Assembly (NCBI RefSeq): GCF_030504645.1
Contig: NZ_JAUKWQ010000006.1
Coordinates: forward strand, 62,001-126,000
DNA from: Rhizobium oryzicola
GTDB taxonomy: Bacteria > Pseudomonadota > Alphaproteobacteria > Rhizobiales > Rhizobiaceae
DNA length: 64,000 nucleotides
Reading direction: 5' to 3'
Shown: positions 20,372 through 29,638 of the stretch, in pieces
Numbering within the stretch: the stretch's first letter is position 1
How the letters are laid out: each line of letters starts with the position of its first letter
Translations under genes and position numbers: made by a program
The notes under the pieces: model-generated
What the model was told of the DNA's origin: nothing
What the model saw: the letters and a program-made list of their open reading frames with translations, nothing else
Database searches by the model: none

Positions 20372-21274
20372 ATGTCCATTCTTGTTAACAAGAACACTAA
20401 GGTCCTCGTTCAGGGCCTGACCGGCAAGACCGGCACCTTCCACACCGAGCAGGCGCTCGCCTATTACGGCACGCAGATGGTCGGCGGTATCCACCCGAAG
20501 AAGGGCGGCGAAACCTGGACCGGCTCCAAGGGCGAAACCCTGCCGATCTTTACCTCGGTTGCTGAAGCCAAGGAAAAGACAGGCGCTGACGCCTCTGTGA
20601 TCTACGTTCCGCCGGCAGGTGCCGCAGACGCGATCATCGAAGCGATCGACGCCGAAATCCCGTTCATCACCTGCATCACCGAGGGCATCCCTGTCATGGA
20701 CATGGTTCGCGTGAAGGCGAAGCTCGACAAGTCCAAGTCCCGCCTGCTCGGCCCGAACTGCCCGGGCATCCTGACGCCGGAAGAGTGCAAGATCGGCATC
20801 ATGCCGGGCTCGATCTTCCGCAAGGGTTCGGTCGGTATCGTGTCGCGCTCCGGCACGCTGACCTACGAAGCTGTCTTCCAGACCTCCAACGAAGGTCTTG
20901 GCCAGACGACAGCTGTCGGTATCGGCGGCGACCCGGTCAAGGGCACCGAGTTCATCGACGTGCTGGAAATGTTCCTCGCTGACGAAGCCACGACCTCGAT
21001 CATCATGATCGGTGAAATCGGCGGTTCTGCTGAAGAAGATGCAGCGCAGTTCCTGATCGACGAAGCCAAGAAGGGCCGCAAGAAGCCGATGGCCGGCTTC
21101 ATCGCAGGTCGTACGGCTCCGAAGGGCCGCACCATGGGCCACGCCGGCGCTGTGGTTTCCGGCGGCAAGGGTGACGCAGAATCCAAGATCGCTGCGATGG
21201 AAGCAGCTGGCATCAAGGTTTCGCCGTCCCCGGCACGCCTTGGCAAGACGCTGGTTGAAGTCCTCAAGGGCTAA
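20372..21274 (+). CDS. sucD: Succinyl-CoA synthetase alpha subunit
   Basis: A 300-residue subunit with an N-terminal CoA-binding Rossmann domain ([20 protein letters not shown]) and a C-terminal ligase domain. The phosphorylated histidine is in the conserved [12 protein letters not shown] at about residue 257. It couples succinyl-CoA to nucleotide triphosphate synthesis with SucC. The start follows AAGGACCGGAACGACA. A hairpin lies about 32 bases after its stop. Confidence 0.97.
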   Translation: MSILVNKNTKVLVQGLTGKTGTFHTEQALAYYGTQMVGGIHPKKGGETWTGSKGETLPIFTSVAEAKEKTGADASVIYVPPAGAADAIIEAIDAEIPFITCITEGIPVMDMVRVKAKLDKSKSRLLGPNCPGILTPEECKIGIMPGSIFRKGSVGIVSRSGTLTYEAVFQTSNEGLGQTTAVGIGGDPVKGTEFIDVLEMFLADEATTSIIMIGEIGGSAEEDAAQFLIDEAKKGRKKPMAGFIAGRTAPKGRTMGHAGAVVSGGKGDAESKIAAMEAAGIKVSPSPARLGKTLVEVLKG

Positions 21275-21305
21275 CGCCACATAAGACTTTGCTGAGATAA
21301 GCTTG

Positions 21306-21339
21306 AGGCAGGCGAATCGGTGCAACGGTTCGCCTGCCT
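21306..21339 (+). other. Intercistronic hairpin between sucD and sucA
   Basis: AGGCAGGCGAA (21306-21316) pairs perfectly with TTCGCCTGCCT (21329-21339); three further pairs close a six-base loop (GTGCAA). There is no T-run after it, so it is not a standard terminator. It may be a processing or stability element that separates sucCD from sucAB expression. Confidence 0.5.
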
Positions 21340-21428
21340 ACGCCCACAAGGGGCGACCGCCGGAACAGTATTCGGCAAGTTATTCAATTCATGCGCGGCC
21401 GGCGCATCCATCCGGCCCCAATGACGTC

Positions 21429-21458
21429 AGGAGGCGGGCGCGGCGCCCGCGGTAAAAC
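21429..21458 (+). promoter_or_regulatory. sucA ribosome binding site bridged by a hairpin
   Basis: AGGAGG is at 21429-21434, 24 bases from the sucA ATG, too far for a usual start. Between them GCGGGCG (21434-21440) pairs with CGCCCGC (21444-21450) around a three-base loop, leaving eight bases (21451-21458) to the ATG. Folding would give a normal spacing. No closer SD exists and an in-frame TAA at 21453-21455 excludes an earlier start. Confidence 0.5.
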
Positions 21459-24455
21459 ATGGCACGGCAAGAAGCCAACGAGCAGTTTCTCATCACCTCG
21501 TTCCTCGACGGCGCGAATGCCTCCTATATCGAGCAGCTCTATGCCCGGTATGAGGACGATCCGAATTCCGTCGGTCCGGAATGGCAGTCCTTCTTCAAGG
21601 CGCTTGCCGACAATCCAGAGGATGTGAAGAAGGCGGCGCAGGGCGCATCCTGGCAGCGCAAGAACTGGCCGATCCCGGCCAATGGCGAGCTGGTGTCTGC
21701 GCTTGACGGCAACTGGCCGGTCGTTGAAAAGGCGATCGAAAAGAAGGTTCAAGCCAAGGCTGAAGCCCAGGCTGCCACCTCTGGCAAGCCGGTCGATCCG
21801 GCCGCCGTGCTGCAGGCAACCCGCGACAGCGTTCGTGCCATCATGATGATCCGCGCCTACCGTATGCGCGGCCACCTGCATGCCAAGCTTGACCCGCTTG
21901 GCCTTGCCGCGCCGGTTGAAGATTATAACGAACTGTCGCCGACCGCTTACGGCTTCACGGAAGCCGATTACGATCGCAAGATCTTCATCGATAATGTCCT
22001 GGGTCTGGAATACGCCACGATCCGCGAGATGATCACGATCCTGGAGCGCACCTATTGCTCCACGCTCGGCGTCGAATTCATGCATATCTCCAACCCGGAG
22101 GAAAAGGCCTGGATTCAGGAGCGCATTGAAGGTCCGGACAAGGGCGTTGCCTTCACCGCTGAAGGCAAGAAGGCGATCCTCTCCAAGCTGATCGAGGCCG
22201 AAGGCTTCGAGCAATTCATTGATGTCAAGTACAAGGGCACCAAGCGTTTCGGCCTTGATGGTGGCGAGTCGCTGATCCCTGCGCTGGAGCAGATCATCAA
22301 GCGCGGTGGCCAGGACGGTCTGGAAGAAGTCGTTCTCGGCATGGCCCACCGTGGCCGTCTGAACGTTCTGACCAACGTAATGCACAAGCCGCATCGCGCC
22401 GTCTTCCACGAGTTCAAGGGCGGCTCGTTCAAGCCGGATGAGGTCGAAGGTTCCGGCGACGTGAAGTACCACCTCGGCGCTTCCTCGGACCGTGAATTCA
22501 ACGGCAATAAGGTTCACCTGTCGCTGACGGCAAACCCGTCGCACCTGGAAATCGTCAACCCCGTCGTCATGGGCAAGGCCCGCGCCAAGCAGGACATGTT
22601 GGCCAAGACCTGGGATGGCGACATCATTCCGCTGAAGGAGCGCGCCAAGGTTCTGCCGCTGCTCATTCACGGTGACGCGGCCTTTGCCGGCCAGGGCGTC
22701 GTGGCTGAAATCCTCGGCCTTTCCGGTCTGCGCGGTCACCGCGTTGCCGGTACGATGCATGTCATCATCAACAACCAGATCGGCTTCACCACCAATCCGG
22801 GCTTCTCGCGTTCGTCGCCCTATCCGTCGGACGTTGCCAAGATGATCGAAGCACCGATCTTCCACGTCAACGGTGACGATCCGGAAGCGGTTGTCTATGC
22901 GGCCAAGGTTGCGACCGAATTCCGCATGAAGTTCCACAAGCCTGTTGTGGTCGACATGTTCTGCTACCGCCGCTTCGGTCACAACGAAGGCGACGAGCCG
23001 GGCTTCACGCAGCCGAAGATGTACAAGGTCATCCGTGGCCACAAGACGGTCGTTCAGCTCTATGCCGATCGCCTGATTGCCGAAGGCCTGCTGACCGAAG
23101 GCGAACTTGAAAAGATGCGCGCTGACTGGCGCGCCCATCTGGAGCAGGAATTCGAAGCCGGCCAGAGCTACAAGCCGAACAAGGCCGACTGGCTGGATGG
23201 CCAGTGGTCCGGTCTGCGCTCTGCCGACAATGCGGACGAGCAGCGTCGCGGCAAGACCGCCGTGCCGATGAAGAGCCTGAAGGAAATCGGCCGGAAGCTT
23301 TCGACCGTTCCTGACAACTTCAACGTCCACCGCACGATCAAGCGCTTCATGGAAAACCGTGCGCAGATGGTCGAGACGGGCGAGGGTATCGACTGGGCGA
23401 TGGCGGAAGCGCTGGCGTTCGGTTCGCTGGTGACCGAAGGCCACAAGATCCGCCTGTCCGGTCAGGATTGCGAACGCGGCACCTTCTCACAGCGTCACTC
23501 GGTTCTCTACGATCAGGACACCGAAGAGCGTTACATCCCGCTCGCCAACCTGGCGCCGAACCAGGCTCGCTACGAAGTCATCAACTCGATGCTTTCGGAA
23601 GAGGCGGTTCTCGGTTTTGAATACGGCTACTCGCTGGCTCGCCCGAATGCGCTGACGCTCTGGGAAGCCCAGTTCGGCGACTTCGCCAATGGTGCGCAGG
23701 TCGTCTTCGACCAGTTCATCTCGTCGGGTGAGCGCAAGTGGCTGCGCATGTCCGGTCTCGTCTGCCTTCTGCCGCATGGCTATGAAGGTCAGGGTCCGGA
23801 GCATTCGTCCGCTCGCCTGGAACGCTGGCTGCAGATGTGTGCCGAAGACAATATGCAGGTTGCCAACTGCACGACGCCGGCCAACTACTTCCACATCCTG
23901 CGCCGTCAGATGAAGCGTGACTTCCGCAAGCCGCTGATCCTGATGACGCCTAAGTCGCTGTTGCGCCACAAGCGCGCAACCTCGACGCTGGCGGAAATGG
24001 CAGGCGAAAGCTCGTTCCACCGCCTGCTGTGGGATGATGCGGAAGTCATCAAGGACGGCCCGATCAAGCTGCAGAAGGATGCCAAGATCCGCCGCGTCGT
24101 GATGTGCACGGGCAAGGTCTATTACGATCTCCTGGAAGAGCGTGAGAAGCGCGGCATCGACGACATCTATCTGCTGCGTATCGAACAGCTCTATCCGTTC
24201 CCGGCAAAGGCGCTGATCAACGAGCTGTCCCGCTTCCGTCATGCGGAAATGGTGTGGTGCCAGGAAGAGCCCAAGAACATGGGTGCCTGGGCCTTCATCG
24301 ATCCATACCTGGAATGGGTGCTGGCGCATATCGATGCCAAGTATCAGCGCGTCCGTTACACGGGCCGCCCGGCTGCAGCCTCGCCTGCAACCGGCCTGAT
24401 GTCCAAGCATCTGGCCCAGCTTGAAGCCTTCCTCGAAGACGCGCTCGGCGGCTGA
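21459..24455 (+). CDS. sucA: 2-oxoglutarate dehydrogenase E1 component
   Basis: A 998-residue thiamine diphosphate enzyme, also called OdhA, that decarboxylates 2-oxoglutarate and passes the succinyl group to lipoyl-SucB. The N-terminal SFLDGANASYIEQLYARY is the E2-binding helix region. GDAAFAGQGVVAE and VIINNQIGFTT form the ThDP-binding fold, and HRGRLNVL lies in the active site. Length is normal for bacterial E1o (about 930-1000). The translation start depends on the hairpin-bridged SD described for 21429-21458. An inverted repeat spans its stop codon. Confidence 0.97.
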   Translation: MARQEANEQFLITSFLDGANASYIEQLYARYEDDPNSVGPEWQSFFKALADNPEDVKKAAQGASWQRKNWPIPANGELVSALDGNWPVVEKAIEKKVQAKAEAQAATSGKPVDPAAVLQATRDSVRAIMMIRAYRMRGHLHAKLDPLGLAAPVEDYNELSPTAYGFTEADYDRKIFIDNVLGLEYATIREMITILERTYCSTLGVEFMHISNPEEKAWIQERIEGPDKGVAFTAEGKKAILSKLIEAEGFEQFIDVKYKGTKRFGLDGGESLIPALEQIIKRGGQDGLEEVVLGMAHRGRLNVLTNVMHKPHRAVFHEFKGGSFKPDEVEGSGDVKYHLGASSDREFNGNKVHLSLTANPSHLEIVNPVVMGKARAKQDMLAKTWDGDIIPLKERAKVLPLLIHGDAAFAGQGVVAEILGLSGLRGHRVAGTMHVIINNQIGFTTNPGFSRSSPYPSDVAKMIEAPIFHVNGDDPEAVVYAAKVATEFRMKFHKPVVVDMFCYRRFGHNEGDEPGFTQPKMYKVIRGHKTVVQLYADRLIAEGLLTEGELEKMRADWRAHLEQEFEAGQSYKPNKADWLDGQWSGLRSADNADEQRRGKTAVPMKSLKEIGRKLSTVPDNFNVHRTIKRFMENRAQMVETGEGIDWAMAEALAFGSLVTEGHKIRLSGQDCERGTFSQRHSVLYDQDTEERYIPLANLAPNQARYEVINSMLSEEAVLGFEYGYSLARPNALTLWEAQFGDFANGAQVVFDQFISSGERKWLRMSGLVCLLPHGYEGQGPEHSSARLERWLQMCAEDNMQVANCTTPANYFHILRRQMKRDFRKPLILMTPKSLLRHKRATSTLAEMAGESSFHRLLWDDAEVIKDGPIKLQKDAKIRRVVMCTGKVYYDLLEEREKRGIDDIYLLRIEQLYPFPAKALINELSRFRHAEMVWCQEEPKNMGAWAFIDPYLEWVLAHIDAKYQRVRYTGRPAAASPATGLMSKHLAQLEAFLEDALGG

Positions 24456-24466
24456 TTTCAGCCGCC
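24447..24466 (+). other. Palindrome over the sucA stop codon
   Basis: GGCGGCTGA (24447-24455) and TCAGCCGCC (24458-24466) are reverse complements around two bases and enclose the sucA TGA at 24453-24455. It has no T-run. It could slow ribosomes, protect the transcript from 3' decay, or modulate sucA/sucB balance. Confidence 0.4.
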
Positions 24467-24515
24467 CCGTCCTCTACCGCTACACACGACATCGGATCAA
24501 AAACGGAAACACATT

Positions 24516-25736
24516 ATGGCCACCGAAATTCGCGTCCCCACTCTCGGCGAATCCGTCAGCGAGGCAACCGTCGGCACCTGGTTCAAGAAGGTCGGCGACA
24601 CGGTGAAGGCCGATGAGCCCATCGTTGAACTGGAAACCGACAAGGTTACCGTTGAAGTCCCGGCTCCGGCCGCTGGCGTGCTGACGGAAATCGTTGCCCA
24701 GGCTGGCGAAACCGTTGGCCTCGGCGCACTGCTCGGCCAGATCGCCGAAGGCGCTGCCGGTTCCGCCTCCGCTGCTGCCCCGGCTGCCGCCGCACCTGCT
24801 GCTACGCCGGCCGCTGCAGCACCTGTGCTGGTTGCTGCTCCTGCAATGCCGGCCGCTCCTGCTGCTGCCAAGCTTGCTGCTGACAACAACATCAACACGG
24901 CTGACGTTGACGGTTCCGGCAAGCGCGGCCAGGTGCTGAAGGGTGACGTGATCGCTGCCATCGCTAAGGGTCCGGCTGCTGCTGCCGCTCCGGCCGTTCC
25001 GGCGGCTCCCCGTGCTCCGTCCACCACGGAAGATGCCGTTCGCGAAGAGCGCGTGAAGATGACGCGCCTGCGCCAGACGATCGCCAAGCGCCTGAAGGAC
25101 GCCCAGAACACGGCTGCCATGCTGACCACCTATAACGAGGTGGACATGAAGGCCGTGATGGACCTGCGCAACAAGTACAAGGACGTGTTTGAGAAGAAGC
25201 ATGGCGTGAAGCTCGGCTTCATGGGCTTCTTCACCAAGGCCGTCACGCACGCGCTCAAGGAACTGCCGGCTGTCAACGCTGAGATCGACGGCACCGACAT
25301 CATCTACAAGAACTATTGTCACGTCGGCATGGCCGTCGGCACAGACAAGGGCCTCGTTGTTCCTGTTATCCGTGATGCCGATCAGCTGTCGATCGCTGGC
25401 GTTGAAAAGGAACTCGGCCGCCTTGCCAAGGCAGCCCGTGACGGCTCGCTCGGCATGGCCGACATGCAGGGCGGCACCTTCACCATCACCAATGGCGGTG
25501 TCTATGGTTCGCTGATGTCCTCGCCGATCCTCAATGCTCCGCAGTCGGGTATTCTCGGCATGCACAAGATCCAGGATCGCCCGGTTGTCGTCGGCGGCCA
25601 GATCGTCATCCGTCCGATGATGTATCTCGCTCTCTCCTATGACCACCGTATCGTCGACGGCAAGGAAGCCGTGACCTTCCTGGTTCGCGTCAAGGAAAGC
25701 CTGGAAGATCCGGAACGTCTGGTTCTCGATCTCTAA
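24516..25736 (+). CDS. sucB: 2-oxoglutarate dehydrogenase E2, dihydrolipoyl succinyltransferase
   Basis: A 406-residue E2 core protein. The lipoyl domain occupies residues 1-77 with the lipoylated Lys43 in ETDKVTVEV, followed by an Ala/Pro-rich flexible linker (about 80-120), the peripheral subunit-binding domain ([17 protein letters not shown], about 124-158) and a second linker. The catalytic acyltransferase domain ends in SYDHRIVDG, with His377 and Asp381. It forms the 24-meric core to which SucA and the E3 bind. 60 bases after sucA. Confidence 0.97.
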   Translation: MATEIRVPTLGESVSEATVGTWFKKVGDTVKADEPIVELETDKVTVEVPAPAAGVLTEIVAQAGETVGLGALLGQIAEGAAGSASAAAPAAAAPAATPAAAAPVLVAAPAMPAAPAAAKLAADNNINTADVDGSGKRGQVLKGDVIAAIAKGPAAAAAPAVPAAPRAPSTTEDAVREERVKMTRLRQTIAKRLKDAQNTAAMLTTYNEVDMKAVMDLRNKYKDVFEKKHGVKLGFMGFFTKAVTHALKELPAVNAEIDGTDIIYKNYCHVGMAVGTDKGLVVPVIRDADQLSIAGVEKELGRLAKAARDGSLGMADMQGGTFTITNGGVYGSLMSSPILNAPQSGILGMHKIQDRPVVVGGQIVIRPMMYLALSYDHRIVDGKEAVTFLVRVKESLEDPERLVLDL

Positions 25737-25757
25737 TCATATACGAGGGAGGACGAG

Positions 25758-26168
25758 ATGGACCCGATGGTCGCACAAGCTGGGCCTTACATTCTGGTGC
25801 TGGCACTTTCGGTCGTCTTTCTCGTCCTCCACATCATGCTGCAGGGCTTTCTCGCCACGCGCGAGCTTGGCTCTCAATGGAATGCGGGTCCTCGTGATGA
25901 GGGCCTGAAGCCCAAATGGGCTCTCGCGGGCCGCGCGGAGCGGGCTTCCGCCAATTTCCGTGAAACCTACCCCGCTGCTGTCGGCCTCCTGCTGGCCCTG
26001 GCGTTTTATCATCCCTCCACGACAGGGCTGATCGGTGGCTGGCTTTGGCTTCTCTGCCGCGTCGTTTACCTGCCGCTCTATCTGGCGGGTATTCCCTATA
26101 TCCGCTCGCTGGTGTGGCTCGGTTCGCTCGGTGGCATCGGCCTTATGATCATTGGATTGTTCACATGA
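25758..26168 (+). CDS. MAPEG family membrane protein
   Basis: A 136-residue protein with four hydrophobic helices. The internal loop ELGSQWNAGPRDEGLKPKW and ASANFRETYPAAVGLLLALA (an (E/T)-rich helix 2 with the FRETY-like motif) are characteristic of MAPEG (membrane-associated proteins in eicosanoid and glutathione metabolism). Bacterial members include microsomal glutathione transferase-like enzymes; no substrate is evident here. It follows sucB by 21 bases and overlaps the LysE-family gene by four, so it is on the same transcript as the 2-oxoglutarate dehydrogenase genes. Confidence 0.8.
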   Translation: MDPMVAQAGPYILVLALSVVFLVLHIMLQGFLATRELGSQWNAGPRDEGLKPKWALAGRAERASANFRETYPAAVGLLLALAFYHPSTTGLIGGWLWLLCRVVYLPLYLAGIPYIRSLVWLGSLGGIGLMIIGLFT

Positions 26169-26809
26169 TGCATCAGTACGTGGTTGAACTCGCATCGTTG
26201 ATGGCGATCTTTGCTTTCGCAATTGTTTCACCGGGTGCGGATCTGGCGATGGTCATGCGTCAGTCATTGGTGCACGGGCGCCGCCAAGCCATCATCACCA
26301 GCGTCGGGATCGGCTCGGCCTTGATGTTCCACGTGTCGTACACGATCCTCGGAATTGGCCTGATCATTTCCCAATCGATCTACCTTTTCAATATCGTGAA
26401 GTGGTGCGGCGTCGCGTACCTCATCTATATCGGCATAAAGTCCTTACGCGCAGGCAAGACGGATATCTCCGTTCAGGCGGTGTCCGCCGCTGATGAAGAG
26501 CGCAAGCAGTCTGGCCTCAAGGCTTACATGCTCGGTTTCGCAGCGAATGCGCTCAATCCGAAGCCGGTCTTCTTTTTCCTGTCGATCTTCTCAACCGTTG
26601 TCAGCGTGCACACGCCGATGCTGGTCAAGTTTGGTTATGGCCTTGTCATGGCAAGCTGCCTGATTGCGTGGTTCATCGGCGTGAGCATCTTCATGACGAC
26701 GCCGCGCATGCGGGCCGCCTTTTCGAAGGCCAGTCAGTGGATCGATCGCGCCAGTGGCTTGGTGTTCATCGCACTGGGTTTGAAGCTTGCCACTGAGAAG
26801 GCGACCTAA
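26165..26809 (+). CDS. LysE family exporter
   Basis: A 214-residue membrane protein with about six helices. The motif FAFAIVSPGADLAMVMRQSL at the N-terminus and GFAANALNPKPVFFFLS in the middle are the LysE/RhtB signatures, the latter being the N-P-K-P-xxFF stretch. The family exports amino acids such as lysine, homoserine or threonine in exchange for protons. The ATG at 26165 overlaps the MAPEG stop (ATGATG), indicating coupling; an upstream in-frame extension is internal to MAPEG and was excluded. The substrate is unknown. Confidence 0.88.
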   Translation: MMHQYVVELASLMAIFAFAIVSPGADLAMVMRQSLVHGRRQAIITSVGIGSALMFHVSYTILGIGLIISQSIYLFNIVKWCGVAYLIYIGIKSLRAGKTDISVQAVSAADEERKQSGLKAYMLGFAANALNPKPVFFFLSIFSTVVSVHTPMLVKFGYGLVMASCLIAWFIGVSIFMTTPRMRAAFSKASQWIDRASGLVFIALGLKLATEKAT

Positions 26810-26823
26810 GGGGAGGACATGGG

Positions 26824-27582
26824 ATGGCGACGCAAAACCAGCCTGTCCTGCTTGTTACCGGGGCCAGCCGCGGCATTGGCGCGGCCGTTGCCCTGAAGGC
26901 TGCAGCGGCCGGCTGGGCCGTCCTGATCAATTACCTCTCGAATGAAGCAAGGGCACAGGCGCTTGCCGAGCAGATCGGGCAGGCGGGCGGCACCGCCAGC
27001 CTTATCCAGGGCGATACAGGGACCGAAGAGGGCATTGCCGCGATCTTCAGTGCTATTGACCGGGAGTTCGGCCGCCTTGACGGTCTTGTCAACAATGCCG
27101 GTGTCGTCGACCAGACGGCGCGCGTGGATGAAATGTCGCGCGAGCGGCTGGAGCGGATGTTCGCGATCAACGTGATCGGCAAGATCCGCTGCGCCTCGGA
27201 GGCGGTGAAACGCATGTCCACCCGCCATGGCGGCAAGGGCGGCGTCATCGTCAACATTTCCTCAATGGCGGCGGTGCTCGGCAGCCCCGGCCAATATGTG
27301 GACTACGCGGCTGCTAAAGCCTCCATCGATACGTTTACGGTCGGGCTTTCCCGCGAGGTTGCAGGCGAGGGGATCCGCGTCAACGCGGTTCGGCCCGGCA
27401 TTATTGATACCGATATCCATGCCTCCGGCGGCTTGCCGGATCGCGCACGGGATCTGGCACCCACGGTGCCCATGCAACGCGCTGGTACGGCAGAGGAAGT
27501 GGCGGAGGCGGTGCTTTACCTTCTCTCGCCGCAGGCTTCCTATGTCACGGGCGCAATCTTGAATGTGAGCGGCGGCAGATAG
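26824..27582 (+). CDS. Short-chain dehydrogenase/reductase
   Basis: A 252-residue classical SDR. TGASRGIG (12-19) binds NAD(P), NNAG is at 90-93, and the catalytic tetrad includes Ser147, Tyr161 and Lys165 (YVDYAAAKAS). After the active site, RPGIIDTDIHASGG and the C-terminal VTGAILNVSGGR are like the FabG/glucose-1-dehydrogenase group. The exact carbonyl substrate cannot be read. It sits between the LysE gene and lpdA, 24 bases before lpdA. Confidence 0.9.
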   Translation: MATQNQPVLLVTGASRGIGAAVALKAAAAGWAVLINYLSNEARAQALAEQIGQAGGTASLIQGDTGTEEGIAAIFSAIDREFGRLDGLVNNAGVVDQTARVDEMSRERLERMFAINVIGKIRCASEAVKRMSTRHGGKGGVIVNISSMAAVLGSPGQYVDYAAAKASIDTFTVGLSREVAGEGIRVNAVRPGIIDTDIHASGGLPDRARDLAPTVPMQRAGTAEEVAEAVLYLLSPQASYVTGAILNVSGGR

Positions 27583-27606
27583 CGCCGGTAAAAAGGAAGT
27601 TCATCC

Positions 27607-29013
27607 ATGGCTTATGATCTCATTGTAATCGGCACCGGCCCTGGCGGTTATGTCTGCGCCATCAAGGCGGCCCAGCTCGGCATGAAGGTGGCCGTGGTCG
27701 AAAAGCGCGCCACCTTTGGCGGCACCTGCCTGAACGTCGGCTGCATCCCCTCCAAGGCGTTGCTGCATGCATCGGAAGTGTTCGCGCATGCCAGCCACGG
27801 CATGGCCGACCTCGGCGTCGAGGTGTCCGGCACCACGCTGAACCTCGAAAAGATGATGGGCCACAAGGATGCGACCGTGAAGGCGAACGTCGATGGCGTC
27901 GCCTTCCTGTTCAAGAAGAACAAGATCGAGTCGTTCATTGGCACCGGCAAGATCGTTGCCGCCGGCAAAGTATCGGTGACCGCGGAAGACGGCTCGTCGC
28001 AGGAGCTGGAAACGAAGAACATCGTGATTGCGACGGGTTCCGATGTCGCAGGCATTCCGGGCGTTGCGGTCGAGATCGACGAGAAGGTCATCGTCTCCTC
28101 CACCGGCGGCATTGCGCTGGAAAAGGTGCCGGGCCATCTGGTCGTCGTCGGCGGTGGCGTCATCGGCCTTGAGCTTGGCTCCGTCTGGTCGCGTCTTGGC
28201 GCGAAGGTTACCGTCGTCGAATATCTCGACAACATTCTTGGCGGCATGGATGGCGAAGTCTCCAAGCAGTTCCAGCGTATCCTGGGCAAGCAGGGCGTCA
28301 CCTTCAACCTCGGCGCCAAGGTGACCGGCGTTGAAAAGACGGAAGCCGGTGCAAAGGTTACCTTCGAGCCGGTCAAGGGCGGTGAAGCCCAGACCATCGA
28401 CGCTGATGTTGTTCTGGTCGCAACGGGCCGCAAGCCCTACACGGCTGGTCTCGGTCTTGAAGAGGTTGGCGTTGTTCTCGACAACCGTGGTCGCGTCGAG
28501 ATTGATGCGCATTATCGCACCAATGTTGCCGGCATCTACGCGATCGGCGACGTGGTCAAGGGTCCGATGCTAGCGCACAAGGCCGAAGATGAAGGCGTTG
28601 CTCTCGCTGAAATTCTTGCCGGCCAGCACGGCCATGTGAACTATGACGTCATTCCGGGCGTCGTTTACACGCAGCCGGAAGTCGCCTCCGTCGGCAAGAC
28701 CGAGGAAGAGCTGAAGGCTGCAGGCGCCGCTTACAAGGTTGGGAAGTTCCCGTTCACGGCCAATGGCCGCGCACGCGCCATGCAGGCCACCGAAGGCTTC
28801 GTGAAGGTTCTCGCCGACAAGGATACGGACCGCGTTCTCGGCGTCCATATCATCGGCTTTGGCGCTGGCGAAATGATCCACGAAGCAGCCGTGCTGATGG
28901 AGTTTGGTGGCTCGTCGGAAGATCTCGGCCGCACCTGCCATGCGCATCCCACCATGTCGGAAGCTGTGAAGGAAGCAGCGCTCGCCACCTTCTTCAAGCC
29001 GATCCATATGTGA
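27607..29013 (+). CDS. lpdA: Dihydrolipoyl dehydrogenase (E3)
   Basis: A 468-residue flavoprotein that reoxidises the lipoyl groups of SucB with [13 protein letters not shown] (9-18) binds FAD, the redox-active disulfide is CLNVGC (41-46), and the C-terminal [12 protein letters not shown] supplies the catalytic His (about 447) and Glu (about 452). The family is E3 of 2-oxo acid complexes. It is the last gene of the suc block and is followed by a terminator. Confidence 0.96.
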   Translation: MAYDLIVIGTGPGGYVCAIKAAQLGMKVAVVEKRATFGGTCLNVGCIPSKALLHASEVFAHASHGMADLGVEVSGTTLNLEKMMGHKDATVKANVDGVAFLFKKNKIESFIGTGKIVAAGKVSVTAEDGSSQELETKNIVIATGSDVAGIPGVAVEIDEKVIVSSTGGIALEKVPGHLVVVGGGVIGLELGSVWSRLGAKVTVVEYLDNILGGMDGEVSKQFQRILGKQGVTFNLGAKVTGVEKTEAGAKVTFEPVKGGEAQTIDADVVLVATGRKPYTAGLGLEEVGVVLDNRGRVEIDAHYRTNVAGIYAIGDVVKGPMLAHKAEDEGVALAEILAGQHGHVNYDVIPGVVYTQPEVASVGKTEEELKAAGAAYKVGKFPFTANGRARAMQATEGFVKVLADKDTDRVLGVHIIGFGAGEMIHEAAVLMEFGGSSEDLGRTCHAHPTMSEAVKEAALATFFKPIHM

Positions 29014-29052
29014 TCCGTCAAATCCTGCATTAAAGTTTAGAAACATTCCAAA

Positions 29053-29079
29053 GTCCCGCTTGGCATCACCAGGCGGGAC
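29053..29079 (+). terminator. Intrinsic terminator after lpdA
   Basis: GTCCCGCTTGG (29053-29063) pairs with CCAGGCGGGAC (29069-29079) as an 11-bp stem with one G-U pair and a five-base loop, followed by ATTCTATTG. It lies 40 bases after the lpdA stop and ends the sucAB-lpdA unit. The T-run is short. Confidence 0.75.
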
Positions 29080-29125
29080 ATTCTATTGTGGGGTCATCCA
29101 TCTAACCTGTTGAAAAGGTGATGAA

Positions 29126-29638
29126 ATGGCTCCTCTTTCTTATTCGGTTCCGCAGCGCATCCTGCATTGGGGCATGGCACTGCTGATCTTCTTCAACCTG
29201 ATCTTTTCCGATGGCATAGAGCACTGGAAGCGGCTTGTGCGGCGCGGCCAGCCGATTACGCCTGACGATATCTCGTCCGCCAACATTCACGCCTATGTCG
29301 GCATTGCGATTCTGGTCCTGGCGGTCGTGCGGCTTGTGCTCCGGCATGTTCAGGGGGTGCCGCAGGCACCTGCGGAAGAGCCTGCAATTCTATCACTGGT
29401 GGCGAAGATCACCCACGGGCTGCTCTATCTGCTGCTGATCCTGATGCCCCTGACGGGCATTGGCGCCTATTATTTCGCGAACGGAACGGCAGGCGATATC
29501 CATGCGGATGTGCTGAAGGTGGTGCTTTGGGCACTCCTCGTCGCCCATGTGGCTGGCGCTCTGGTTCATCAGTTCTACTGGAAGACCGATGTCCTGGCGC
29601 GCATGACGTACGGTGTCAAAAAGCCGGCGTCACCGTAA
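29126..29638 (+). CDS. Cytochrome b561 family protein
   Basis: A 170-residue protein with four membrane helices. RILHWGMALLIFFN (11-24) and the second histidine in HAYVGIAILV, with histidines in the last pair of helices (HGLLYLLLI, HVAGALVHQFYW), fit the diheme b561 (CybB-like) fold, which moves electrons from a quinol or other donor across the inner membrane. The two hemes would be ligated by four histidines, one per helix. It converges with the TraB/GumN gene and overlaps it by 23 bases. SD AAAAGGTG is upstream. Confidence 0.88.
   Translation: MAPLSYSVPQRILHWGMALLIFFNLIFSDGIEHWKRLVRRGQPITPDDISSANIHAYVGIAILVLAVVRLVLRHVQGVPQAPAEEPAILSLVAKITHGLLYLLLILMPLTGIGAYYFANGTAGDIHADVLKVVLWALLVAHVAGALVHQFYWKTDVLARMTYGVKKPASP

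Noticed and set aside
21384..23444. A 686-codon open frame antisense to sucA
   Set aside because: Same cause as above; sucA has complete active-site motifs and the antisense product resembles no family.
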